Part shown: piece by piece, positions 12,350-22,700 of the stretch
Numbering within the stretch: position 1 is the stretch's first letter
How the letters are laid out: every line of letters starts with the position of its first letter
From: Mixophyes australis
Lineage: Eukaryota > Chordata > Amphibia > Anura > Limnodynastidae
Direction: 5' to 3'
DNA length: 64,000 nucleotides
NCBI GenBank assembly: GCA_036250195.1
Contig: JAVHZZ010000005.1
Coordinates: 182,139,448 to 182,203,447 of the forward strand
Translations under genes and position numbers: made by a program
Notes under the pieces: model-generated
What the model was told of the DNA's origin: nothing
The model's input: only the letters and a program-made list of their open reading frames with translations
Database searches by the model: none

Positions 12350-13310
12350 ATCTCCATATTGTCCATTCAGTCTCCATGCCATCAAAGAGAGGGAGTTTGA
12401 GATCTGATGGCATGGTAGGCCACTGCAAATCACAGATGATGAGGCCAAAATGGAAGGACTGCTACTACCTCCACAACCTCTTTCTTGCTTTTCCTCAGAG
12501 TGTGGGTAATGATAGAAAAAGCAGGGAATATATATCCTAGATAGAAGTTCCACAAGATTAACAGCGCATATACTGCGATTGCCCTGCTCTTCGTGTAACA
12601 GGATTAATCTGGATTACCTTGGTATTCTGAGCTGATGCCATCAGATCATGACTGAATCTCTGAACCAGAATCTTAAAAAGTTCTTGATGTAAATTCCATT
12701 CTCCTGGATGGATCTAACACCTGCTGAGGTAATCATCAATGGTCATTGCCTCCTACATGTTGTACAGAAAGGGACTTCACATTGATTTCTCCCTATGATA
12801 TCAATGTTGTAATTTGACTGTGACATCACTGTGTTGCTATTGGTGCCTCCTTGCTTGTTTATAAAATTGACTACTATTCTGCTGTAAGAAGAGATCTTGA
12901 GATGTTTGTGTTGTAAAAAAGACAGATTTAAAATGCTGAATTGTACACCAAACTGATCTTGTTCTCAGAATATGTGCATGCAGATACTTTTGCTCTTTGG
13001 CCATGTGCCTTGTATTACTTCTGTAAACAAATGAGCTTCTTAACCTGTGGAGCTTGAATGTGTTGTGTGCACCATCCTCTCTGGTTTCAAAAGAATCATA
13101 CCTTAACTTTTGGACTCTTGCAACTCCTTTGTGATCTTCGAAAGTCTGATCACATCATCTAGAGAATTTGAGGTGTGATCCCACTGGATGGGTAGATCCA
13201 GTTGAAGGTCTTGTATATGCCACCTTGCCCAGGTAAAAATGTCAATGGCAGAAAAGAACATCCCTAAGAGACGAAGACAATTCCTTATTGAAATCAGCCT
13301 TTGAGACTTA
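12350..13310 (-). pseudogene. DIRS RNase H and tether remnant
   Basis: Minus-strand translation gives blocks such as WARWHIQDLQLDLPIQWDH (about 13230), EAHLFTEVIQGTWPK (about 13010) and SLMAWRLNG (about 12380), matching the sequence between RT and recombinase in DIRS-type pol proteins in both order and spacing. Several stops and frame changes occur. It would have degraded the RNA strand during reverse transcription. The copy is inactive. Confidence 0.55.
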
Positions 13311-13327
13311 ATCTGGTATGGTAAAGA

Positions 13328-13702
13328 CTCATCTTCCTTTCTCGCCGCTCCTCGTTTGCCTCCCCTCTCTGCCTTGCCCTACACTGGCTCCCCATTCCTT
13401 ACAGAATCCTTTTCAAACTCCTGACCGTCACTTACAAGGCTCTCTCCCAGTCTACTGCTCCCTATATCTCTAACCTCCTCTCCATTCACACCCCTGCCCG
13501 CTCCCTGCGCTCGGCCAATGACCGTCGCCTCTCCTCCACTCTGATCACTTCTTACCACTCCAGAATCCAAGACTTCTCCCGTGCTGCCCCCCTTCACTGG
13601 AACGACCTCCCTCGCTCCATCCGTCTTTCTCCCAATCTGTCCTCCTTCAAGAGGGCACTCAAAACTTACCTGTTCTTAAAGGCTTACCAACCTTCTACCT
13701 AA
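13328..13702 (+). pseudogene. L2-like LINE ORF2 C-terminus, 5'-truncated but open
   Basis: About 124 codons without a stop, ending TAA at 13700-13702. Conserved words of the L2/Rex1/CR1 reverse-transcriptase C-terminus appear in order: LHWLPIPYRILFK, TYKALS, APYISNLL, RSLRSAN, SRAAPLHWNDLPRSIR and SFKRALKTYLF. The catalytic RT core is lost with the 5' truncation. The open frame suggests a younger insertion than its DIRS host. It has no start codon of its own. Confidence 0.8.
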
Positions 13703-14034
13703 CCTCTCCTCCACCTGTTCTTCCCCTCTCTACTCCCAGCCCCCCTGCTCTCTCCCCACTTACTTCAACTTGCTCCCTGTGTGCCTGAGTTCTGTCTACC
13801 CTCCCTTAGGATGTAAGCTCATTTGAGCAGGGCCCTCTTCCCTTTGTTCTCCATACCTGCTCTTCTGCTCCGTCTTTACTGCATTAGCCTGCCTGGAGTC
13901 TCTGAAGTTTTGGTAATTTTTGTTAACCGTTTGTAATGTGTCACCTTGTTTGGTCTACTGTTTGTGCTTTGTACGGCGCTGCAGAACTCTTGTGGCGCCT
14001 AATAAAGGATAATAATAATAATAATAATAATATT
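13328..14034 (+). mobile_element. 5'-truncated L2-like LINE inserted into the DIRS element
   Basis: The insertion carries the end of ORF2 (13328-13702), a pyrimidine-rich 3' untranslated region, the end block ACGGCGCTGCAG...GGCGCCTAATAAAG and a tail of AAT units to 14034. DIRS RT lies on one side and DIRS RNase H on the other, both on the minus strand, so the LINE landed in the DIRS copy later. A clear target duplication is not visible. Confidence 0.8.
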
Positions 14035-14320
14035 GACAAATTTTTCCTATAATCAACATACTTTTAGTTTCTATCTGAAATCCCAAGAACTGCATTTTTT
14101 GAAACGGCACAAGAAAACTGACTTTCTTTAATACGGCCAAAGGGATACCTTATTTTCTGAGAGAAGCCACAAGGATCACCAAAATTTGAGATGTGAAGAG
14201 GGCAAAGGGAAGGCAGGTGAACTGGAATTGATATCCCTGAATAAAGGATCTGAGGAATCGATGATGGTGAATTGAAATCGGAGATTTATCAAGCTTAGCC
14301 TAGAATATTGTTTCCTACAC
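14035..14320 (-). pseudogene. DIRS reverse transcriptase fragment
   Basis: Minus-strand frames give YQFQFTCLPFALFTSQIL (about 14240) and VSFLVPFQKMQFLGFQI (about 14100). These correspond to the palm segment after the first catalytic region and to the FLG motif of RT. Stops and frame changes separate the blocks. It continues the element past the L2-like insertion. The 5' part of pol and the gag were not found above 14320. Confidence 0.6.
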
Positions 14321-15065
14321 CTATAACTCTGAGCTTCCTTGAAGTGTTGGTTAGAGGAAGAATAAGAATCCTAAGGCAAGCGATTAGACCTATCCTGAAA
14401 GGGATAAATATAAATTATATAAATACAGAACTAAGTTGGCATACATACTATATTATGGGACAGTGCTATCAAAAACTTATTAATGTAAAAGTTAAATATA
14501 CTCTATCAAATAACAGTTTATTGGAAGGGAGGCAGAATTCATATTTCCTGGAATTGGATAAAAATAAAATATATTTATATTGCAATTTTCAAACAGTAAA
14601 AATGGTATCTATTTCACAGTCAACACAGAAAAAAATGCGAGGCTCAGCCATCCAACCAATTGCGATTCTTTGTACACAATGGGTCTGATTCATTAACAAA
14701 TACAAATGCAAAAAGAACGTAATGTATGTTTTTTAAAAAACGCTTGTATATTGGGTACATGCATGCTCGTATTCAACAAGGAGCAGATCTGAAAATACGT
14801 CTGTTGATGAATACAGGTCTAGGTGCGCTCTGTTCTGACAGACAATGCACCATACATCCAATACATATGTAAAATATCAAGTCACAAAAGAACACACAGA
14901 ATTTTTTTTTTTAATGTTGCATGTTAATAATGTAGCCATTAATCACAAAACATTAAATTTTTTCCATAAAATACATTTATTAGGATGTTCTTAATGTCTA
15001 CTGTACATAAAATGAATTTTTACAGTTGCTCCTGACTGCAAACAAATGTTCTAGCATATATACTC
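14321..15065. other. Unassigned AT-rich sequence
   Basis: A 126-codon plus-strand frame (14308-14688) has no recognisable domain. GGGTCTGATTCATTAA at 14682 resembles the end of the fold-back family at 9322. The 3' part of the Tc1-like element may extend in here but is not recognisable. Confidence 0.35.
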
Positions 15066-15069
15066 AGCC

Positions 15070-15148
15070 TTCATCACTAATAATCGGCACTTACACCAGA
15101 TCTGACCACAGGACATTCTCCCAGCTTTTTCTAGTGTGTTTTGGCAAA
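15070..15148 (-). pseudogene. Tc1-like transposase internal fragment
   Basis: Minus-strand translation reads KSWENVLWSDLV, close to the NVLWSDE segment that precedes a catalytic aspartate in Tc1-type transposases. It fits downstream of the DNA-binding part at 15608-15860 on the same strand, with the SINE and a MITE-like stretch between. It is short and decayed, so moderate confidence. Confidence 0.45.
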
Positions 15149-15325
15149 CACGGGGGCGATTGGGGCAATGGCAGCCAAGCATACCTTTAAATTGCGACCA
15201 AAACAGCAATCAAAATGGATGAGGGGCGGGACCAACCGGACAAGCCAGTCAGAATAAAGGAGGGGCGTGACTATGAAAATTTCCCCCCTAGAAATAAAGT
15301 CTAGGTCTGCCCCTAGTTGATTGAG
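15149..15325. mobile_element. GC-rich MITE-like fragment
   Basis: Contains CGGGGGCGATTGGGGCAA at the left and CCCCCTAGAAATAAAG...CTGCCCCTAG at the right. The composition differs from the Tc1 remnants either side, suggesting an insertion. No perfect terminal repeat or duplication could be identified. Confidence 0.35.
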
Positions 15326-15327
15326 AT

Positions 15328-15607
15328 GCTGCATGGTGGCTTAGTGGTTAGCACTTCTGCTTCACACCTCTACGGTCATGAGTTTTCCCCTTGTTTGAAT
15401 GGATTTCCTCTGGGTACTCCGGTTTCCTCCCAGACTCCAAAAACATTAAGGTTAATTGGCTGCAATCAAAATTGATTCTTGTCTGTGTGTGTGTGATAGG
15501 GAATTTAGACTGCTAACTCCAATGAGGCAGGGACTAATGTGAATGAAAAATATCTTCTGTACAGGGCTGCGAAATTAGTGGCGCTTTATAAATAAATGAT
15601 GATGATG
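15328..15607 (+). mobile_element. tRNA-derived SINE, full-length-like
   Basis: The head TGGTGGCTTAGTGGTTAGCA resembles a tRNA A box; the B box is degenerate. The middle block (TTTCCTCTGGGTACTCCGG, TCCCAGACTCCAAAAAC) and the end AATTAGTGGCGCTTTATAAA with a GAT tail recur at 56760 and 59730. Such elements depend on LINE machinery; the end here resembles the window's L2-like tails. It abuts the Tc1 fragment at 15608. Confidence 0.75.
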
Positions 15608-16099
15608 CTTTCTCCACTATTCAAACAATCCTGTGCCGCAATCATCAATCAGGTTCTCTCTTGCATCCACGTCCAGGGTTGTTGGCTACAGTGACATGTG
15701 TTTTAAATTTCTTGATAATATGACGTACGGTCGAAACTGGAACATCAAGGTCTCCAGAGATTAGATTGTAGCCCTGGGATTGTCCATATTTTGCTACAAT
15801 CTTAAGTTTGACATCGGAAAATTCTTTGGCTTTTTTCTTTTCTCCATGCTCATTGCATCACACACAGTGACACAAAACAGGGGATTGAGTCCATTTCTCT
15901 ATTCAAACTTATTTAATGAGTGATTTTTTGCACCTCACTGATGAGTTCAACTCTAAAGTGAAGGAGAATCACCTGCTTGAAATTAAATCATTTTTAACTA
16001 CTTGCAAGAAGCGTTAATAATTTTGACCAGGCTATTTTAGGATTTATGTGAGGAATAAGCTAATACTTAGTAAATTGTTCTACTTTTTGTTTTTTATTC
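15608..16099 (-). pseudogene. Tc1-like transposase N-terminus and 5' flank
   Basis: Reading minus from about 15860, the frame gives KEFSDVKLKIVAKYG, VPVSTVRHIIKKFK and NPGRGCKRE: the first helix-turn-helix, the recognition helix and the GRKR-like hook of a Tc1/mariner transposase. Two or more frame breaks follow. Upstream, up to 16099, lies the leader between the terminal repeat and the start. The matching terminal repeat is displaced to 18619-18701 by the LTR-like insertion. Inactive. Confidence 0.75.
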
Positions 16100-16299
16100 T
16101 GTAGAGAGTGCCATCGCTGTGCCCGAGAAGCGGGTGAAGATGCCCGCCGTCGCCACGTCCCTGGAGGGACAGAAGAGGTCCCCAGCTCCGGTGCCCAGCA
16201 AGAGGGTGAAGAAAGAAGAGAAATCTTACTTACCGGTCCGGCGATCCAGCGGTGAGTATACATCCTTCTTCTTTGCAGGTCCCGTCCGCGGAGGAAGGA

Positions 16300-16480
16300 T
16301 GAGCCAATCAGGGCTCATCTTTCCCCGCTGGCCAATCAGCGGCCGGATGCGCGAGCCAATCACGGCTCGCGCCCGGCCATTTAAAAGATTGGCGCCGACG
16401 CGAGCCAATCAGCACTCGCGCCGGCTAATGACGTCACGCCGGCGACTATATAAGTCGCCGGGTGGCGCCATTTTGGCAGA
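16300..16480 (+). promoter_or_regulatory. Promoter of the 2.5-kb LTR: CCAAT boxes, CRE and TATA
   Basis: Four CCAATCA boxes occur at about 16304, 16332, 16355 and 16405. Each sits in the loop of a small palindrome, e.g. ATGAGCC-AATCA-GGGCTCAT and GCGAGCCAATCACGGCTCGC. A perfect CRE (TGACGTCA) lies at 16429-16436 and a TATA box at 16445-16453, itself inside the palindrome GGCGACTATATAAGTCGCC. Spacing suits transcription to the right from about 16480. CCAAT boxes bind NF-Y and CREs bind CREB/ATF in vertebrates. Activity is not shown. Confidence 0.7.
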
Positions 16481-16728
16481 AGAGAGTCGGCGGCGGAGAG
16501 AGAAGGACGTCGTGGGACGTCCAGAAGCCGGCGGAGCGGAGATCGTCGGCGGGGAGCCCTTGTAAGGGCTGAGAGCGCCCCCGTCACCAGAGAAGGCAGA
16601 AGACCCGCGCCGAAGAGGAGAAGAGGCGCCGCTGGCTAGAGGATCTGGAAGACCCGGAGAAGGAAGAAGACGGCGTGGCAAGTTGAGTATCCTGCGCAGA
16701 GCAGGTAAGTATACTCAACGTTAAATTC

Positions 16729-17232
16729 GGGCACTAGGCCCGGGGCCACGGTCGGGCACAAGGCCCGTGGGGACGAAGTAAATTAGGGGCACAAGGCCCA
16801 GCGACCTGGGCACTAGGCCCCTACGAGTTAGTGGGCCAGTAGGCCATATTACTTGTGATAAAGGGGACAAGCCCCTGTTAGTTAGGCAGGGGGTGTGAGA
16901 GCCCCAGGTATAAAAGGGCACAAGGCCCTTAGGTAGTTAGTGGCCTAGAGACCATAGAAAGGCCAGAGGGCCTGAGTAGGGGCTGGTAGCCCGTAGGTAT
17001 AAAGGGCACAAGGCCCTCAGTTAGTCAGGGAGGCCACAGGCCTCAGTAGGCAGGGGCTAGGACCCCTAGGTAGCAGGGCACAAGGCCCTAGTTAGTGGGC
17101 TCAGCCCTGAGGTAGAGAGGGGGCTGAGGCCCATTAATCAGAGCACAAGGCTCTGTGTGCAACTGGGCAAGAGGCCCATGGTGTGAAGGGCAGAAGGCCC
17201 TGGAGGTGGTGAGATAGAGGCGTGGGAGCCTC
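16729..17232 (+). repeat. Array of about 20 short palindromes with covarying arms
   Basis: About every 25 bp a 13-16-bp imperfect palindrome occurs: GGGCACTAGGCCC, CGGGCACAAGGCCCG, AGGGGACAAGCCCCT, AGGCCAGAGGGCCT, AGAGCACAAGGCTCT, TGGGCAAGAGGCCCA, GAGGCGTGGGAGCCTC. The loop is usually ACAAG or a close variant. The arms differ from unit to unit but remain complementary within a unit. Linkers often contain AGTTAG or GTAGG. Not a CRISPR array or ordinary tandem repeat. Confidence 0.8.
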
Positions 17233-18614
17233 GTGAGTGTAGGCGCGGTCCTGTGTGAGGTGAGCACATGTAGTTAGGAGGTACAGTAGAGCGGAGGCTC
17301 CTGTGGTGCTGTAGCAACCGGCTGGTTGGCTAGCAGCGGTGTACTCTGGTAAGTAGCTTACAAAGTACTGTATATTGTATTCTGTCTGTGCGGCGGGTAT
17401 TGTTGAATTACGGTATTTTGGGTGTGCTACGTAATTGTGTCCAGGGGCAAGACGTCAGGCCCCCATTAAAGGTAGGCTCTTGTTCCTGTGTTGTTCTGTG
17501 CTAACCCGTGCTGTGGGGACAAGTGTAGCTACCAGCATACACATAGTCAGGGGAGAACACACGTAGTTTTCCTGTCCCTTAGGTCCCCGGGGTCACACTG
17601 GTTCCCAAAGGGGGTGGCTGAGTGAGTTGGTGGCAGTTCAGCACACCTTGAGGCAGTTCCTGGGGCGGCCGTGGTTCTGATTGAGGGTCCCCAAGGCCGG
17701 TTCTGTGCAGGTGGACCTGTGGTTCCGGACGTAAGGACACGTGTGAGATACCCGAGTACAGGCAGTCGGGCGGTTCAGTTCGATCGGCTGTTCCGTGCGG
17801 CAGTCGGCCCGCGGGTTAGTGTGCTGTTCCACTGAGCCTCAGCCGGGCTTGAAGCAGCCGGTCCTTAGGGTCCGTGGGTGACCCCATCGTAAGGAGACAG
17901 ACTCCTTGGTTAGACCTGGGTGAGGGGGTTAGGAACCGCCCTCCGGTTTAGTCCATGAACAACGGCTAGTGTTCCCCGTAGTGTGTAAGTGAGCAGTTCC
18001 GTTAGTGCACCACACCTAGTTAGTCATAGTGGTTTGACTTAGTTGCGTTGCCGACCATTAGAACGTTGTTAGGGTCGGGTCGCTGTTGTAGTCAGTCCAG
18101 TTTTGTGGGTGCCATCTTAGTCTCACTGAGAGCGCAGAGGGAGGCTGTGTGTTCTTGTCATCCGCAGGAGTCGGGAAGGTGCAGGAGAACCGGATCGGAA
18201 GTGGGAGTGTCCCGGTGAGTATCACGCTCGATTCCCCCTTTCGGTTAGGCCCTCACCGGCAGGTGTGTGAGGTACTTGAGGCGGGATTAGTCCTCGGACT
18301 AGTCTTGGTCTTAAGTGCCTGTAGTCCCCCGCATCTTGGCAAGAGCAAAAGCGAGGAGGCGGCAAGTGGGCTTGGACTGAGAGTGTCCTTGTTCATTGCT
18401 GTATTCTCGGACAGCCCTTACCTGGTAGGGACGGCCGTAATCTCTGTCTCTTTCTTAGAGGGACGTGGTTGGAGGTCACAGGGGTTGCGGCTGCGGATCT
18501 GCTGGGATTGGATCGCAGCTGGGATATCGGAAGCGGACTGGAGGTGACCATCGTTTTCAAGGTAAGTTCTTTTGTGTTGCGTCTGTCCCTGTTTTCCCCG
18601 CAGGGGGCGTTACA
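17233..18614 (+). other. 3' body of the 2.5-kb LTR-like insertion
   Basis: G/T-rich, no domain-bearing frame. Splice-donor-like sequence (CAAGGTAAGT, 18558-18567) and an acceptor-like pyrimidine tract ending CCCCGCAG (18597-18603) lie close to the 3' end. No AATAAA signal was seen. A 132-codon frame (18149-18547) is not recognisable. Confidence 0.4.
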
Positions 18615-18618
18615 ATTC

Positions 18619-18701
18619 CACAAACCAAAGGATAAGTAGATACAAAAATATTTTTACATTTCAAAAAACTGCAATGGTGCTAATATGTTTGGCCACGACT
18701 G
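18619..18701 (-). mobile_element. 5' terminal region of the Tc1-like transposon
   Basis: On the minus strand it begins CAGTCGTGGCCAAAC, the usual type of Tc1/mariner end, with TA at 18702-18703 as target duplication. It belongs with 15608-16095, from which it is separated by the LTR-like insertion. Together they give the normal order of terminal repeat, leader and transposase start. Confidence 0.75.
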
Positions 18702-18703
18702 TA

Positions 18704-21400
18704 TATAACTTGAATGGAATCACTCTGCATTATAAGTAATGGGGAATTCTTTTATTATTTTGCGTTTGTTAGACAAACGTTTCTTGTGCTTCTTGGCTTC
18801 CATAATAAATAACCGGTATCATTTAGGTTACCAGTTCAGCTAGTCGAAAAGGCAAAATAAAATTTTTTGTGTGCATCAATAAAGCACAACAAAACAGGTC
18901 TAATGAAACTGTCATTAAAAACAAATATAAAAACAGGTGTAACAAACCAGTATTAGTCTGTCAGTGTCCAATGTGAAAAATGCTAAATTATTTTTATATA
19001 TGGAGAGGTAAAAGCAATTACACCCAGCTATAGAGCAAGCTCTGGGAAATGTAAAAGTGCAGAATCCTCTTCTCCCATGCCTCCACCCTGGTTAACACAT
19101 GTCTATAAACGCGGCAACCTATCAGCATAATGTGTACATCGGAACAAACAAACACACCCAACGCTGCACTAATTCCCAGCGAAGGCTAACTCTTCACTGG
19201 CATTGTCACATCCTAGCTGTATGACTTCAGTATCAGTATCGGTATCAGTCATTGCTTTTTTCTTTTATGGATCACAGGTAAAATGTTCGAAAACCACTAT
19301 CTGCCCAGACTGTACTGATTTGTGAATGTATGTAGCAGTGAACACCAGAGGGGCTCTTTCATGTTTGTCTGAGAAAGGGGAAGTATGACACTTCTTGGGT
19401 GTGTCACCATACTATTTAGATAATGCATGAAGGTGGCTTGACTCATTTACAGACTTTATCCGTGAAACCACACCTCTTGGAAAGACGCCAAATGTAGATG
19501 GAAAACTGTTTGCTTGCACAAATTTCATTTTTGTCTTGTTGCAACAGGTTTGTCCGAAGACACATTCCCATGAAAAAAATTTGCTGTGTGTGTGTCTTCA
19601 AGTGCTACAACTTCATTCTGGATAGTTTTGAAAGAGTTTAATTGGAAAGAATTTTGGCAACAGGGAAGATCTTAATATGAAACAAAACAACAAACCTTAA
19701 TACAGATTTTAATCACACTGTGAAATTCTTTTCATATTTGACATGTTGAAGTGAATAGTCCTTTCAGGGATGTAATGCCTGATTCAAAGTTCTGTGTATA
19801 TGTGAAAGATGACAGCAATAGGACATGACATTCAGAAGCAATGATGAAAAGAAGACTGACGTTGGAAACCATGTCATTAACCTGCCCCTATTGGGAGCGG
19901 AGCCTTTGGCTTAAAGGACCATCAAACCTAAAAAATATGTATATAAAAGAACTACTAATAACATTGACAAATACATATACAAAAGTTACAGGGGCTCACG
20001 TGAACTTAAAATATTTCACGCAATGATTATCTATTTATTGGAAAACACGTTTTTTGTACCTTAAAAAGCTTGCCACTTAGCAACAGCTGGTGGGGTAGTC
20101 ACACAACGTAGTGCTGCAGCAGGGAGAGAAGTGAAAAGAAATGTTCACTTCCCTGCCACAAACAGAGTGGGCTGTGAGCGCACACATGCCCATGAACATT
20201 GCAAAGTTCCTCGCTGGTGTCATTTTTCCGGTGCTCTTCATCTAGAGGGGGTCAGGGGTGCCACAAGATTCTATGCGCATCCCCTAACCACGCCTCTCCA
20301 CTGGATGGTGCTGATATCCTCTCCACCTCCCCACTGCACATGGAGCTGTGACTGAAGGCAAGGACACATCTTCTTGTCACTTTTCTATGAGGTATTATTT
20401 TCTCCTTTCTGTGCCATTCTATTTGCCCTTCCCCTGTGTGTGTGTCAGTCTATATTTCTTACCCCAGACAGCGCCAGCCTCTATGCCCTTCCCGTGTGTG
20501 TGCCAGCTTCACTGCCCATTCCCTTTGTGTTCCAGCCTCTTTGCCCTTCTCCTATCTGCCCCAGCTTCTTTGCTTCCACTGCCTATGCCAGTGTTTCTCT
20601 GGCTCCCCATGTACCTCTCTTGGACCCCCCCTTTTGTGTGTCTCTGTCCTGCTTTGAGATGTCTGTCCTTATTGTTTCCACCTATGTGGCTGTCTGTCCC
20701 GCTTTACCCCTCTTACCATATCTATCATCCACCGTTTTCTACCATTTGCTCCCACCATCCACTTTTCTTCATATATGACACTATGACGCTAGCCATGTCC
20801 CATTTCTCCGGTAGTCTTCATGAAGTGGCAATGCACGCAATATTTTACCTGGCCCATTGTATTCCCCCGATGGGTCCTTTATGCCCCATTACAACACTGT
20901 TTACCACCTTCCAGCGCATATCCTTGTGCACAGTCCTGCTTTTAGATGGCATACTTATTGTTCCTGAATATGGCAGCAAAAGGGGTCACTACATCATGGG
21001 TCACTATGTTTTCCCTGAGGAGGAAGACCCATGAGGTTCTTTCACTGCAGACTGTGAATCTGAAGAAATGACAAGAACCTCTGCCTTATCCAAAGGAGGG
21101 GAATTTAGTGAGATTCAAATAACTAGGATAGTGTTAGTAGATAATACACCACCGGCAAAATCATATAGTTCACACTGGGCTCTGAATCACATCTCTGAGG
21201 TGCAGAAGTTTGTACAGCTGGCATTCCATGTCACTCATTGCATAAGAGAAGTTGATGCTCCATAGTAACACAGGGATTCCTAGCACTCTTCTCTTCTGAT
21301 ACTGGGCCTTTGTCTCCATTGTCAGTGATAAAATGCATAGTGATCACACTGTCTACACACTGTAAAAAGTCAAATATAAAATTGCAGATTCGACTGCAAC
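18704..21400. other. Unassigned; pyrimidine-rich block at 20400-20780
   Basis: No supported gene. Between 20400 and 20780 the sequence is a loose series of CTTTGCCC / CCAGCCTCT phrases that leave three overlapping frames open (up to 228 codons). They look like low-complexity repeat translation, not protein. Confidence 0.4.
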
Positions 21401-22189
21401 ATTTTTATTTGTGATTAACAAAGATGAGAGGAGTGCCAAATCTGTTTGCTCTCTCGAGTTTCTATTAGCCTCCAAATTTGCCCAACTCAAAGGTATCAGC
21501 AGAGCTACCTTCATTTTAGGCCAGACCTTTAATTTGATTACTAACACTGCAGGTCTCTGTGGCTACCCAGAGCAGATCTTGTAGACCTGGCCTTTAAATT
21601 TGTGGATTTTTCTAAATTTGGAAAATTCAGATCTGTTTGGGCCTCGGTTAATGGATAAGGTAAAGACCTGCCATAGAGCCTGCAAATCTTTTTCTGACCT
21701 AAAGAAGGGTCATGAACAATGAGAAAGCCCTTTTATCAGGAGGATGGATTAACAAAACCTGGGATCTAAACTGAGATTACTGAGGCTCTGAAGGTCCCAA
21801 AGCGGAGCACACATGTTAAGCTCCTGACCTTATTCCAAAAAAGGAAAAAACTATAGAAAGGTTATTTTTATCCTTCATCACCTTACACTCAGAAACACCT
21901 TACCTGTGTGGCAACAGATTACCACAGGCAATTGGTTGCTACCAGTGCTTTAATCAGTGTTAAACCTTTCATTTAAATGTTTTCTACAACACATTTTTCC
22001 TTGTTCAAGGAATTGCAGCTCTCTGTAAGATGAATTAGCTCTGGACCCAAAGAAAGTAGGAATGGCTGATCTGATCTGTTGAACCAGTTACCCAACTTCC
22101 TACGTCAACAGGATGAATAGGCATTCATTTAATATCTTTATTTAGGAAAGTGTTATAGATCTGGAAGATTCAGAAAAACAATTTTCTAA

Positions 22190-22700
22190 TTGCAATATAT
22201 TTACCAGAGAACTCAACGAACTGTCAGATTTGTTATCTCACTAGTGTATTTCCCTAGACATAATGACACTGTATAAACAATATCTTTCAAAATATAGTAC
22301 ACACCTTCGGGTCCCAGACATGTACCCTTTTGTGAACCCTACCAATGCAGAGGCACCTTGCTTCATCTCCAAAGTATGGACGAAAGGAATGTGGAATATG
22401 GATGCAATGTTCATTTCAATGGCAGATCTGAGCATCATTATGCTTTTCTCCCACCAACCCTAGTTTTGAAAGTTCTGCTCAAAATCAGGATGGAACAGAT
22501 AACCCAAATAGTTATGTTATACCCAGTTTGGAAAGCAAGAGCTTTGTTTCCTTTGATCAGTCAGTTGTGCAACAGTGCCACAATTCTGCTGGGGCTCTCC
22601 AAGGACTCCTTCCAGGACACTCTAGATTTGTTAGAGGCCCCGCCCTGCCGCATATGGATGGCATCATTACCGGGTGGCTAACAGATTTAGCATTAACATC
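22190..22700 (+). pseudogene. DIRS RNase H end and tether
   Basis: Frames give RELNELSDLLS (about 22207), STHLRVPDMYPFVNPTNAEA (about 22290) and SEHHYAFLPPTLVLKVLLKI (about 22430), followed by QIVMLYPVWKARALFPLI. The NELSDLLS word corresponds to the ADLLSR end of RNase H; the following P-D-x-F...PTNA and YAFPP...KVLxKI words are typical of DIRS pol. Frame changes occur between the blocks. Confidence 0.6.

Larger units (their letters stand above)
10985..14320 (-). mobile_element. Decayed DIRS-like tyrosine-recombinase retroelement, interrupted twice
   Basis: Read on the minus strand, this region carries pieces of a DIRS-type pol in the expected order: reverse transcriptase (14310-14040), start of RNase H (13310-12960), tether (about 12550-12350) and tyrosine recombinase (12110-11350). 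DIRS elements integrate with a tyrosine recombinase instead of an integrase. Stops and frameshifts are frequent, so the copy is dead. An L2-like LINE sits between RT and RNase H and a MITE sits inside the recombinase; the protein pattern resumes on the far side of each. The non-coding part 10985-11200 lies beyond the recombinase and may include the terminal repeat. Exact ends are not defined. Confidence 0.7.
16100..18614 (+). mobile_element. 2515-bp LTR-like insertion (solo LTR candidate) inside a Tc1 element
   Basis: Starts TGTAGAG and ends GCGTTACA, so TG...CA with matching TGTA/TACA tips, flanked by ATTC on both sides (16096-16099 and 18615-18618). Ignoring the insert and one ATTC joins the two parts of the Tc1-like element. 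It is GC-rich, unlike its surroundings. A promoter-like head (16300-16480) is followed by a palindrome array (16729-17232) and a G/T-rich body. There is no RT, integrase or gag, and no direct repeat of its own ends, so a very long solo LTR is the simplest reading. A non-autonomous LTR element is the alternative. Strand is taken from the TATA box. Confidence 0.65.

Noticed and set aside
15328..15400. Functional tRNA gene
   Set aside because: Only an A-box-like stretch is seen; B box and cloverleaf are degenerate, and the sequence continues as a SINE.
16389..16406. TTGGCGCCGAC as a tRNA primer-binding site
   Set aside because: It lies upstream of the TATA box within the putative LTR, where a primer-binding site cannot be.
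16119..16565. 148-codon plus-strand frame and minus-strand shadows
   Set aside because: It crosses the CCAAT/TATA promoter of the LTR-like insertion; open because of high GC content.
16729..17232. CRISPR-like array
   Set aside because: Repeats are palindromes with changing arms and short irregular linkers, and the DNA is vertebrate.
20348..21034. 228-codon plus-strand frame
   Set aside because: Mostly low-complexity pyrimidine-rich sequence, with two other frames also open there; no signal or domain to support it.
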